Assembly (NCBI RefSeq): GCF_002455975.1
Contig: NZ_DKLM01000014.1
Location: 48,505 to 57,697, forward strand
Source of the DNA: Clostridium sp. UBA6640
GTDB taxonomy: Bacteria; Bacillota; Clostridia; Clostridiales; Clostridiaceae
Direction of reading: 5' to 3'
DNA length: 9,193 nucleotides
A model generated the notes under the pieces. The model made no database searches, was not told the DNA's origin, and saw only the letters and a list, made by a program, of their open reading frames with translations. The position numbers were made by a program, and so were the translations under genes. Below, in pieces: positions 1-5,245 of the stretch (its first letter is position 1; every line of letters begins with the position of its first letter).

Positions 1-191
1 TTAATTTCCATAATAAAAATTTTTTCTACAAATGAAAATTTAACAATTTAAGAAATTTACACTTAATAAATTTTGTTCTAAACTCTTCATTTTTAATTAT
101 TAATCCTTAATTTTTATTGTATACTTATAATTTCATTTTTAATATATGTTATACTATACATTTATTATAATTAATATGATATAAGCTTTAA

Positions 192-216
192 AGTATGCAC
201 TTTTAAGTAAGATACT
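192..216 (+). promoter_or_regulatory. Dyad upstream of the HxlR remnant, candidate operator
   Basis: An imperfect dyad of the form AGTAT-nn-ACTT-TT-AAGT-nnn-ATACT ends only seven bases before the AAGGAG ribosome binding site of the HxlR remnant. Dimeric winged-helix regulators such as HxlR often bind dyads that overlap their own promoter, so this is a plausible autoregulatory operator. That function is inferred from position and symmetry only; in such AT-rich sequence a chance dyad is possible. Confidence 0.3.
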
Positions 217-241
217 ATACAAAAGGAGAGAAATAGAATCT

Positions 242-420
242 ATGCCTGTTCAAGATAAAAATAATCATATATGTCCAATAGAATATACCCTAAGTACCAT
301 TGGAGGTAAGTGGAAAATACTTATACTATATCATATAAGTATAGGTAAGATTATGAGGTAATGAACTATCCCAAAATAAAGTTGAGTTTGACGCAAAGTA
401 ATGTTTTTAATAAAATGTAA
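242..420 (+). pseudogene. HxlR-family transcriptional regulator, degraded remnant
   Basis: The start looks intact: AAGGAG at 223-228, then ATG at 242. The first 39 codons give an HxlR N-terminus, with CPIEYTL at residues 11-17 and GGKWKILILYHI shortly after, the usual Cys and start of the winged helix. The frame then hits TAA at 359. Just beyond, a second frame reads NELS (360-371) as in the family motif RFNEL, and a third frame (370-417) reads PKIKLSLTQ, which resembles the PKVEYSLTE found near the C-terminus of HxlR proteins. The family is normally about 100-120 residues, so the helix-turn-helix core and dimerisation helix are missing. The simplest reading is an internal deletion plus frameshifts. 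The product would have been a DNA-binding repressor or activator, probably of the adjacent ucpA, since HxlR genes commonly sit beside the oxidoreductases they control. The 39-residue peptide cannot bind DNA as a normal HxlR protein. Confidence 0.8.
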
Positions 421-435
421 AATATATGTATAAAC

Positions 436-452
436 TGCTTATATTCTAAGCA
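436..452 (+). promoter_or_regulatory. Short dyad upstream of ucpA, candidate operator
   Basis: TGCTTA and TAAGCA form a six-base perfect inverted repeat with a five-base spacer. It lies 19-36 bases before the GGGGGAG ribosome binding site of ucpA, where a promoter or operator is expected. It may be a regulator site or a small mRNA hairpin; there is no direct support for either. Confidence 0.2.
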
Positions 453-481
453 AAATATTTTAATATTTACGGGGGAGAATT

Positions 482-1273
482 ATGAGAAAATTAGAAGGTA
501 AAGTAGCACTTATAACTGGTGCTTCTAAAGGAATTGGTGAAGGAATTGCAAAGGTATATGCAAAGCATGGTGCAAAAGTTATTTTAATTGCAAGGTCTTC
601 TTCAGTAGAAGCCTTAGCAGAATCATTGAATAAAGAGGGCTTTGAAGCATTAGCCATAAAAGCTGACGTATCAAATATGGACAGCATTAATAAGGCAGTA
701 AAAAAGGCCACTGATAAGTTTGGAAAAATAGATGTACTTGTAAATAATGCTGGTGTATGTAAACTAGGCAAATTTTTAGACATGTCAGATGAAGACAGAG
801 ATTTCCATATAGATATAAATATTAAAGGCGTATGGAATGTTACAAAGGCTGTTCTACCATTAATGGTAAAAGAAAAATATGGTAAGATAGTCATAATGTC
901 CTCTGTTACAGGAGACATAGTAGCTGACCCTTTAGAAACTGCTTATGCTACTACCAAAGCTGCCTTAATCGGATTCACTAAATCTTTAGCAAGAGAAGTA
1001 GCGGAGCATAATATAACTGTTAATGCTATTTGTCCAGGATATGTTAGCACTCCAATGGCTCAAAGTATCGCAGTTCAATCTAATTCTGAAAATCCTGATG
1101 CTGTTATTAATGGAATTGCAGATGCTGTTCCATTAAAAAGATTAGCAGAGCCTGAAGAAGTAGGAGAACTTGCTGCCTTTTTAGGATCTGATGAATCTTC
1201 TTACATTACAGGAACACAGATAGTTATAGATGGTGGAAGCACTCTTCCTGAGACAGTTAGTGTCGGAGTATAA
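482..1273 (+). CDS. ucpA: SDR-family oxidoreductase UcpA
   Basis: This is a classical short-chain dehydrogenase/reductase of 263 residues, a cytosolic NAD(P)-dependent Rossmann enzyme. The cofactor loop TGASKGIG is at residues 12-19, NNAG at 88-91, the structural Asn in NIKG at 113, the catalytic Ser at 141 and YATTK (Tyr155, Lys159) follows. The ICPGYVSTPMA segment near 183-193 is the usual proline-glycine motif after the active site. From memory the protein is nearly collinear with Escherichia coli UcpA, including GVCKLGKFLDMSDEDRDFHI and the C-terminal GGSTLPETVSVGV, and has the same length. Its physiological substrate is not established; E. coli ucpA has been linked to furan-aldehyde tolerance. 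The ATG at 482 follows GGGGGAG at 471-477 with a short four-base gap. It sits 61 bases after the HxlR remnant, which was probably its regulator, so it may now be constitutive or read from its own promoter. Confidence 0.93.
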   Translation: MRKLEGKVALITGASKGIGEGIAKVYAKHGAKVILIARSSSVEALAESLNKEGFEALAIKADVSNMDSINKAVKKATDKFGKIDVLVNNAGVCKLGKFLDMSDEDRDFHIDINIKGVWNVTKAVLPLMVKEKYGKIVIMSSVTGDIVADPLETAYATTKAALIGFTKSLAREVAEHNITVNAICPGYVSTPMAQSIAVQSNSENPDAVINGIADAVPLKRLAEPEEVGELAAFLGSDESSYITGTQIVIDGGSTLPETVSVGV

Positions 1274-1375
1274 AAATTTTAATTTCATTTTGGAAAGTTT
1301 TGGAAGAAAAATTTAAAATTTAATAGTTTAAAACTAAATTCCTATATTTTTATATAATATTAAATATCAAACACT

Positions 1376-1475
1376 AAAATATGTGCTTGACCTTTATAAG
1401 CATGTTATTAAAATTAGCATTTAAGTAGTACTTAATTTTAATGTATTGTAGCTTTTTACGTCAAGCACATATTTT
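1376..1475. repeat. Long imperfect inverted repeat between ucpA and mccA, likely bidirectional terminator
   Basis: The arms at 1376-1391 and 1460-1475 are 16-base perfect reverse complements (AAAATATGTGCTTGAC and its complement). Inside the 68-base interior a second stem pairs ATTAAAATTA with TAATTTTAAT, and AAGC with GCTT between the two, so the whole 100 bases can fold as one interrupted hairpin. The right arm runs into further T residues. The repeat lies between the 3' ends of two convergent genes, where a shared terminator is expected, although its low GC and long interior are unusual for one. A decayed miniature mobile element is the alternative; I see no clear target-site duplication. 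The rest of the 1274-1605 gap shows no gene. Confidence 0.6.
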
Positions 1476-1605
1476 TATAGCATTTGCAATTTGTAATTTA
1501 TATAAAAGTTAGTTTTAAAAATATCTCCAAAATGGATCATTTAACTTTAAAATCTCTATACCAGTTTCAAATTATAAATTATAACTTTACCATCATTCAT
1601 ATTAA

Positions 1606-2514
1606 CTAATAAATATTTTTACTGAAATACCGATCTCCTCTATCAGGGAGAACAGTAATTATATTACCTCTATCAATTTGATTAGCCAGTTTTAAGGAAG
1701 CAGCAACAGCAGCCCCAGAAGAACTTCCAACAATAAACCCTTCTTTTAGAGCTAGAACCTTAACCATTTCATAAGCTTCCTCATCAGTAACTTTTATAAC
1801 CTGATCCACTAAACTCATATCCATAGTGTTAGGTATGAAGTTATTACCAATACCTTCAATATCGTAGCAATCTTCCCTTCCACCACCCATAGTAGAGCCC
1901 TCAGGGTCAGCTAAAATTCCTTTAATATTTAAATTTTTTTCCTTAAGAAATTTAGTAACTCCTGTAAAAGTTCCTCCACTACCAGCTCCACAGACAAAAT
2001 AATCTATTTTCCCATCCATAGCTTCATATATTTCTGGACCAGTGGTTTCATAATGAGCAAATGGATTCGATTTATTTTCAAATTGCCTTAAACTTATTGA
2101 ATTTTCTATAGTCTTCAGCAATTCCTCGGCTTTTTCAACGGCACCTAACATACCAGCTTTTCTAGGTGTATTTATTATGGTAGCTCCTAGTGCTCTCATC
2201 AATGCCTGTTTTTCAACTGAAAATTTTTCTGGAACTACAAAGATTATATTATAATCACTATTTATTGCAGCGAGAGCCACACCAATTCCAGTATTGCCAG
2301 CAGTAGCCTCAACTATTGTATACCCTGGTCTTAGCCTTCCTTCTTTTTCAGCCTGCTTAATCATGTACACTCCTATTCTGTCCTTAACACTTCCACCTGG
2401 ATTATAATTTTCAAGCTTTGCAAAAATGCTAACTCTAGGCTTAATGTCTAAATTGTTAAACTTTATAATAGGGGTATTACCTATAAGCTCTTTGACACTA
2501 TCTAAATATTTTAC
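1606..2514 (-). CDS. mccA: O-acetylserine-dependent cystathionine beta-synthase MccA (start codon not identifiable)
   Basis: This is a PLP enzyme of the cysteine synthase / cystathionine beta-synthase family, joining homocysteine to an activated serine to make cystathionine in reverse trans-sulfuration. Counting from codon 2514: ELIGNTPI at 9-16, NPGGSVKDR with the PLP lysine at 44, EATAGNTGIG ending near 78, and the phosphate loop GAGSGGTFTG near 176-185. EATAGNTGIG and the neighbours mccB and luxS favour MccA over CysK. It overlaps the luxS 3' end by 17 bases. The frame lacks a normal start: reading back from the conserved N-terminus the codons are AAA, GTA, GCA, TTA, GCA, AGG, AGA and then TAA. 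An AGAAGGG Shine-Dalgarno lies eight bases before the GTA, which suggests that GTA replaced the original ATG or GTG. The first in-frame ATG/GTG/TTG codon, GTG at 2370, would discard the PLP lysine. The gene may therefore be untranslated, use a rare initiation, or contain a sequence error. Confidence 0.78.
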   Translation of the reverse strand, partial: VKYLDSVKELIGNTPIIKFNNLDIKPRVSIFAKLENYNPGGSVKDRIGVYMIKQAEKEGRLRPGYTIVEATAGNTGIGVALAAINSDYNIIFVVPEKFSVEKQALMRALGATIINTPRKAGMLGAVEKAEELLKTIENSISLRQFENKSNPFAHYETTGPEIYEAMDGKIDYFVCGAGSGGTFTGVTKFLKEKNLNIKGILADPEGSTMGGGREDCYDIEGIGNNFIPNTMDMSLVDQVIKVTDEEAYEMVKVLALKEGFIVGSSSGAAVAASLKLANQIDRGNIITVLPDRGDRYFSKNIY

Positions 2515-2950
2515 TGCTAATGCCCTTCTTTAAAACATGTTTTGCGTATTCCTTTGCTGAAAATAGAGAGTGATCTCTATAATTTCCACATTGTACTGTA
2601 TTAGTTGCAGGAACTTCTTCTGTTTCTATAACTTTATTTAATGCGTAATTTAATGCCTCAATAACAGTATTAACTTCAACTTCTCCCCAAGCTATCATAT
2701 AAAATCCTGTTCTGCATCCCATTGGAGAAATGTCAATGATATTATCCATCTTTTCTCTCATATACCCTGCTAGTAGATGCTCTAGGGTATGCACTGCTGC
2801 TGTTGGCAGTTCTTCCTCATTAGGTTGTAAAAATCTTAAATCAAACTTAGAGATTGTATCTCCCTTTTGTCCTTGTTGAGTTCCACATTTTCTTACGAAA
2901 GGTGCCTTAACTTTTGTGTGATCTAATAAAAAGCTTTCTACTTTAACCAT
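2498..2950 (-). CDS. luxS: S-ribosylhomocysteine lyase LuxS
   Basis: LuxS splits S-ribosylhomocysteine into homocysteine and 4,5-dihydroxy-2,3-pentanedione, the precursor of autoinducer 2, in the cytosolic activated methyl cycle. The protein is 150 residues, full length for the family. The metal site is complete: HTLEH gives His54 and His58 with Glu57 between them, and Cys121 lies in QCGNYRDHS. The catalytic cysteine is Cys79 in SPMGCRTGF. The N-terminus MVKVESFLLDHTKVKAPFVR is typical. The ATG at 2950 is preceded by AAAGGAG about ten bases upstream and lies one base after the mccB stop, so it is read from the same transcript. The homocysteine it releases would feed MccA, encoded immediately downstream. 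No damage is visible in the gene itself. Confidence 0.96.
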   Translation of the reverse strand: MVKVESFLLDHTKVKAPFVRKCGTQQGQKGDTISKFDLRFLQPNEEELPTAAVHTLEHLLAGYMREKMDNIIDISPMGCRTGFYMIAWGEVEVNTVIEALNYALNKVIETEEVPATNTVQCGNYRDHSLFSAKEYAKHVLKKGISSKIFR

Positions 2951-2951
2951 T

Positions 2952-3242
2952 TTATCTACTCTCCTTTAATGCATTTTCTAAATCTTTTATTAAATCTTCA
3001 GGATTTTCTATTCCTATAGATAATCTTATAAGATTATCTACAATACCAATCTTTTGTCTTAGTTCATAAGGTATGGAACCATGGGTCATAGAAGCAGGGT
3101 GGCAAACTAAAGACTCAACCCCTCCTAAACTTTCTCCAAAGGTTATCATTTCAAGATTTTCAAGGAATTTTTTATAATCATAACCTTCTTTAAGAACAAA
3201 GGATAACATTCCACCATAACCTTTAGCCTGTCTTGATGGTGC
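2952..3242 (-). pseudogene. mccB: Cystathionine gamma-lyase MccB, C-terminal fragment
   Basis: The open frame has 96 sense codons and begins directly after an in-frame TAA at 3243-3245. Its sequence is the C-terminal end of the Cys/Met-metabolism PLP enzymes: QAKGYGGMLSF, then TFGESLGGVESLVCHPASMTHG, then RLSIGIENPEDLIKDLENAL. Full-length MccB is about 380 residues, so roughly the first three quarters are missing, including the PLP lysine and most of the active site. The first possible ATG, at 3209, would give 85 residues that cannot be catalytic. The intact enzyme cleaves cystathionine to cysteine. The sequence to the right of 3243 shows no similarity to mccB, so a deletion or replacement ended at this point. 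The stop is one base from the luxS ATG, so the original operon spacing downstream is preserved. Confidence 0.88.
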
Positions 3243-3270
3243 TTATAAAGCTATAATTAGTATCTATCAA
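3242..3270 (-). promoter_or_regulatory. Sigma-A-type promoter at the mccB truncation junction
   Basis: On the minus strand TTGATA (3270-3265) and TATAAG (3247-3242) are separated by exactly 17 bases, matching five of six positions in each consensus hexamer. Transcription would start near 3235, inside the mccB remnant, and read through luxS and mccA. The -10 box touches the point where mccB homology ends. This is the best promoter match I found for the truncated operon; activity is inferred from sequence only. Confidence 0.5.
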
Positions 3271-3336
3271 GTGCTATTATGAAAAACATAAAAATTAAAA
3301 CAAAAAGTATAAAAATAAACTCATTATAATTAACTT

Positions 3337-3354
3337 ATGCTAAAATGTAAGCAT
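3337..3354 (+). promoter_or_regulatory. Extended -10 promoter with small dyad before the MBL gene
   Basis: TGCTAAAAT at 3338-3346 fits an extended -10 element (TGn plus TAAAAT) and would give a leader of about 40 bases before the coding region. No good -35 hexamer is present. ATGCT (3337-3341) and AGCAT (3350-3354) form a small dyad over the -10, which could be an operator. Both readings are tentative. Confidence 0.3.
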
Positions 3355-3392
3355 TATAGAAAATTTAAATAATGATAAAATAACAGGAAGGG

Positions 3393-4259
3393 ATGAATAT
3401 ATTGAAAAAACATCGTTTTATTTTAGTTTATCTACTGCTAATTTTTTCTCTTTTATTTACTAGTTGCCATTCCACCCCTCAACATCCAACTTCCAAAAGA
3501 GGGCTGTCAGCCACATTTTATCCAGTAGGCAAAGGTGACTGTATTCTCTTGCAATGTGAAGGCGAGGCTATGTTAATTGATGCAGGCTATTCTAAAAATA
3601 CTGATGATATACTTTCTTATCTTTCTGAGCAAAATATAAAAAGCCTTTCTGCCATTATTGCAACTCATCCTGATAAAGATCATATCGGTGGGATATCAGA
3701 TGTTATTTCTAGTGGAATAGATATAGGCACTCTATATAAAACAGACGTAGTAAAAAATAATTCCGATGACTATTTTGCAATGCTTTCAGCTATAGAAAAT
3801 TACAATATTCATGTAGAGAATCCTAAACCAGGAAGCCATTTTTTGCTAGGTAGTGCCAAAGTTACCTTTCTTGCACCTTTATCAAATGATTATAATGATG
3901 TAAACAATACGTCAATTGTAGTAAAGGTAGATTATGCTGGAAAATCAATGTTGTTTACCGGCGATATTTTAAATGACGCAGAAAATGATTTATTATATGC
4001 AACAATAGATTTATCCTCCGACATACTAAAAGTAGCATATCATGGTCGTTCCGGTTCTTCATCTAAAAAGTTTCTTGAAATGGTAAATCCTAAGTATGCT
4101 GTTATTACCTGTGATGAAAATAATGGCAATGCTCCTTCAACGAAAGTTCTAGATAGGTTAAAAAAATTAAATGCAACTGTCTTACGAACCGATACGGATG
4201 GCATCATTATTATTACCGTTACTCCTAACGGTGAAATTGTTTTAGTAAAGGATACATAG
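3393..4259 (+). CDS. ComEC-like metallo-beta-lactamase-fold lipoprotein
   Basis: A 288-residue protein begins with a basic N-terminus, a hydrophobic stretch (about 8-22) and Cys25 in LLFTSC, a plausible lipobox, so it should be a lipoprotein on the outer face of the membrane. The rest is a single MBL domain like the C-terminal domain of the competence protein ComEC/Rec2: FYPVGKGDCILLQ, the metal motif THPDKDH at 91-97, NNTSIVVKV, FTGD at 188-191, KVAYHG at 213-218 and a C-terminal region resembling the ComEC tail. The ComEC channel and OB-like parts are absent. Known relatives are predicted nucleases or hydrolases; the substrate here is unknown. The start is uncertain: AGGAAGGG ends directly at the ATG at 3393, whereas an in-frame TTG at 3402 has better spacing and gives MKKHRFILVYLL, a cleaner signal peptide. 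The flanking genes are on the opposite strand, so it appears to be transcribed alone. Confidence 0.87.
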   Translation: MNILKKHRFILVYLLLIFSLLFTSCHSTPQHPTSKRGLSATFYPVGKGDCILLQCEGEAMLIDAGYSKNTDDILSYLSEQNIKSLSAIIATHPDKDHIGGISDVISSGIDIGTLYKTDVVKNNSDDYFAMLSAIENYNIHVENPKPGSHFLLGSAKVTFLAPLSNDYNDVNNTSIVVKVDYAGKSMLFTGDILNDAENDLLYATIDLSSDILKVAYHGRSGSSSKKFLEMVNPKYAVITCDENNGNAPSTKVLDRLKKLNATVLRTDTDGIIIITVTPNGEIVLVKDT

Positions 4260-4297
4260 TTTAGTCAATGGAGAATTGAGAATGGACAATTATGGTG

Positions 4298-4336
4298 GAA
4301 ATTAGTTTTAATCAAACTAATTTCTTTAATAGATTT
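4298..4336 (+). terminator. Intrinsic terminator of the MBL gene
   Basis: An 11-base perfect stem, GAAATTAGTTT at 4298-4308 with AAACTAATTTC at 4314-4324, has a five-base loop and is followed by T-rich sequence. It starts 38 bases after the stop codon of the plus-strand MBL gene, the expected place. Just before it, 4269-4290 contains a loosely repeated GAGAAT/GAGAAT/GGACAAT motif. Confidence 0.7.
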
Positions 4337-4406
4337 TTTAATATATTATTAAGTTGAAAATTGAAATTAATAGTTCTGTTTTAAACAGATATTAATAATA
4401 GTAGTA

Positions 4407-4436
4407 AATGGACAAGTGCAGACTTGTCTATTTTTT
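4407..4436 (+). terminator. Second intrinsic terminator, plus strand
   Basis: AATGGACAAG (4407-4416) pairs with CTTGTCTATT (4423-4432), including one G-T pair, around a six-base loop, and the stem runs into six T residues at 4431-4436. It stands in front of the convergent VOC gene end and could stop read-through of the first terminator. A separate seven-base dyad, TCTGTTT/AAACAGA, lies just upstream at 4375-4389. Confidence 0.62.
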
Positions 4437-4454
4437 ATTAATTAATGCTATATA

Positions 4455-4814
4455 TTATTTTCTTTGGATAATAGGCGTTGTTATTTCAATATGATTACCT
4501 TCACTATCCTCAAACTCTGCTACCCAATTATCCCAAATCTTTGTCAGTGGAAATACTATTTTTAATTTAGATAATTTACTTCTTAAAACATCTATATCAT
4601 TGACTTCTAAACTTGGCAAACAGTTATTACCAAATGTATGATGTTCATTCATTTCTTGATAAGCAAATAATCCCAAACGAAATCCATTAATATCGAACAC
4701 ACTATAGATATCATTACGAATAGTAACAGTTTGCTCCAACAATTCTTCATAAAAAGCAATTGCTCTATTCATATCAAGCACACAAAGATAAATGGATTTA
4801 ATATTGCAATCCAT
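4455..4814 (-). CDS. VOC / glyoxalase-fold family protein
   Basis: This 119-residue protein has the vicinal oxygen chelate fold pattern of two beta-alpha-beta-beta-beta halves: IKSIYLCVLDMNRAIAFYEE at 5-24, DIYSVFDINGFRLGLF ending at 50, the second half from LEVNDIDVLRSKL at about 69-81, and the closing FEDSEGNHIEIT at 101-111. The family includes glyoxalase I, bleomycin-binding and fosfomycin-resistance proteins and many uncharacterised members. Glu110 is the usual C-terminal metal ligand, but the positions that normally carry the first His (here in YLCVLD) and the second-half His are not His, so metal catalysis is doubtful and a binding role is possible. The ATG at 4814 has an excellent AAAGGAGG seven bases upstream. 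It is flanked by terminators and appears monocistronic. The substrate cannot be predicted. Confidence 0.86.
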   Translation of the reverse strand: MDCNIKSIYLCVLDMNRAIAFYEELLEQTVTIRNDIYSVFDINGFRLGLFAYQEMNEHHTFGNNCLPSLEVNDIDVLRSKLSKLKIVFPLTKIWDNWVAEFEDSEGNHIEITTPIIQRK

Positions 4815-4901
4815 TAAAATTCCTCCTTTAAATGAATATTACTTAAATTTTAGGTGTTTCATAGTATAAGACAATTATGCATTGATTTATATATTAATTT
4901 T

Positions 4902-4930
4902 ATTATACATAACTTGTGTATATAACATAA
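4902..4930 (-). promoter_or_regulatory. Possible promoter of the VOC gene
   Basis: On the minus strand a perfect TATAAT (4907-4902) lies about 90 bases before the VOC start, with TTATGT 17 bases further upstream as a poor -35. The -10 match is exact, but such hexamers are common in sequence this AT-rich. Confidence 0.28.
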
Positions 4931-4980
4931 AAAATATTAAAGTAGCATGAGCATTATTATTATAGATAGTATTATTTACA

Positions 4981-5028
4981 AAATAAAAGGCATAAAATTA
5001 AGATGTAAATCTGAATTTCATGCCTTTT
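4981..5028 (-). terminator. Intrinsic terminator downstream of the orphan gene tail
   Basis: Arms at 4985-4999 and 5014-5028 are complementary at 14 of 15 positions (core AAAAGGCAT). The single mismatch is A-C in a plus-strand RNA but a stable G-U pair in a minus-strand RNA, which favours minus-strand use. On that strand the stem runs into TTTTATTTT. It follows the broken gene tail at 5052-5162 and could also back up the LysR terminator. Confidence 0.7.
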
Positions 5029-5051
5029 TTTATTTTCTATTTATCTACAAT

Positions 5052-5162
5052 TTAGCAGGAATATCCTCTTTTAGTATGAAGTTCTGCACTTAATATTTCT
5101 TCTTTCCTATCAAGAATCTCATTCGCTGATATTGCCTTTGAAACTTCTCCAAATCCAATTCT
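5052..5162 (-). pseudogene. Orphan C-terminal gene fragment, identity unknown
   Basis: A 36-codon open frame lies between an in-frame TAA at 5163-5165 and its own TAA at 5052-5054, without any ATG, GTG or TTG start. Its translation (IGFGEVSKAISANEILDRK near the start, KRGYSC at the end) is rich in charged residues and does not look like random AT-rich translation, and a good terminator follows it about 25 bases later. I read this as the last codons of a gene whose 5' part has been deleted, with the terminator left behind. I do not recognise the family; the terminal cysteine after GYS could be functional in the parent protein. It lies on the same strand as the LysR gene, downstream of that gene's terminator. 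Confidence 0.45.
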
Positions 5163-5201
5163 TTATATTAAAATTAACTAAAAGCAGCATAAAATCTTCA
5201 T

Positions 5202-5245
5202 AAGAAAAGGCTGAGCTAGAGCATTTCTTTTCCTAGTTCAGCCTT
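5202..5245 (-). terminator. LysR terminator overlapping the 3' coding end
   Basis: Arms at 5207-5219 and 5233-5245 are complementary at 12 of 13 positions, with AAGGCTGA pairing TCAGCCTT as the core. On the minus strand the stem is followed by TTCTTA. The upstream arm and loop encode the last LysR residues (KAELGKEML) and the stop codon lies within the downstream arm, so the terminator is built into the coding sequence. Confidence 0.8.

Noticed and set aside
460..918. 152-codon open frame antisense to ucpA
   Set aside because: It is the complement of a well-supported SDR gene, and its product is low-complexity with no family resemblance.
1606..2370. mccA starting at GTG 2370
   Set aside because: This start would remove the conserved N-terminus and the PLP lysine, both of which are encoded in frame just upstream.
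3243..3392. S-box or T-box riboswitch ahead of the sulfur operon
   Set aside because: I searched the region upstream of the mccB remnant for specifier or S-box type stems and found only AT-rich sequence and promoters; any such leader was lost with the 5' end.
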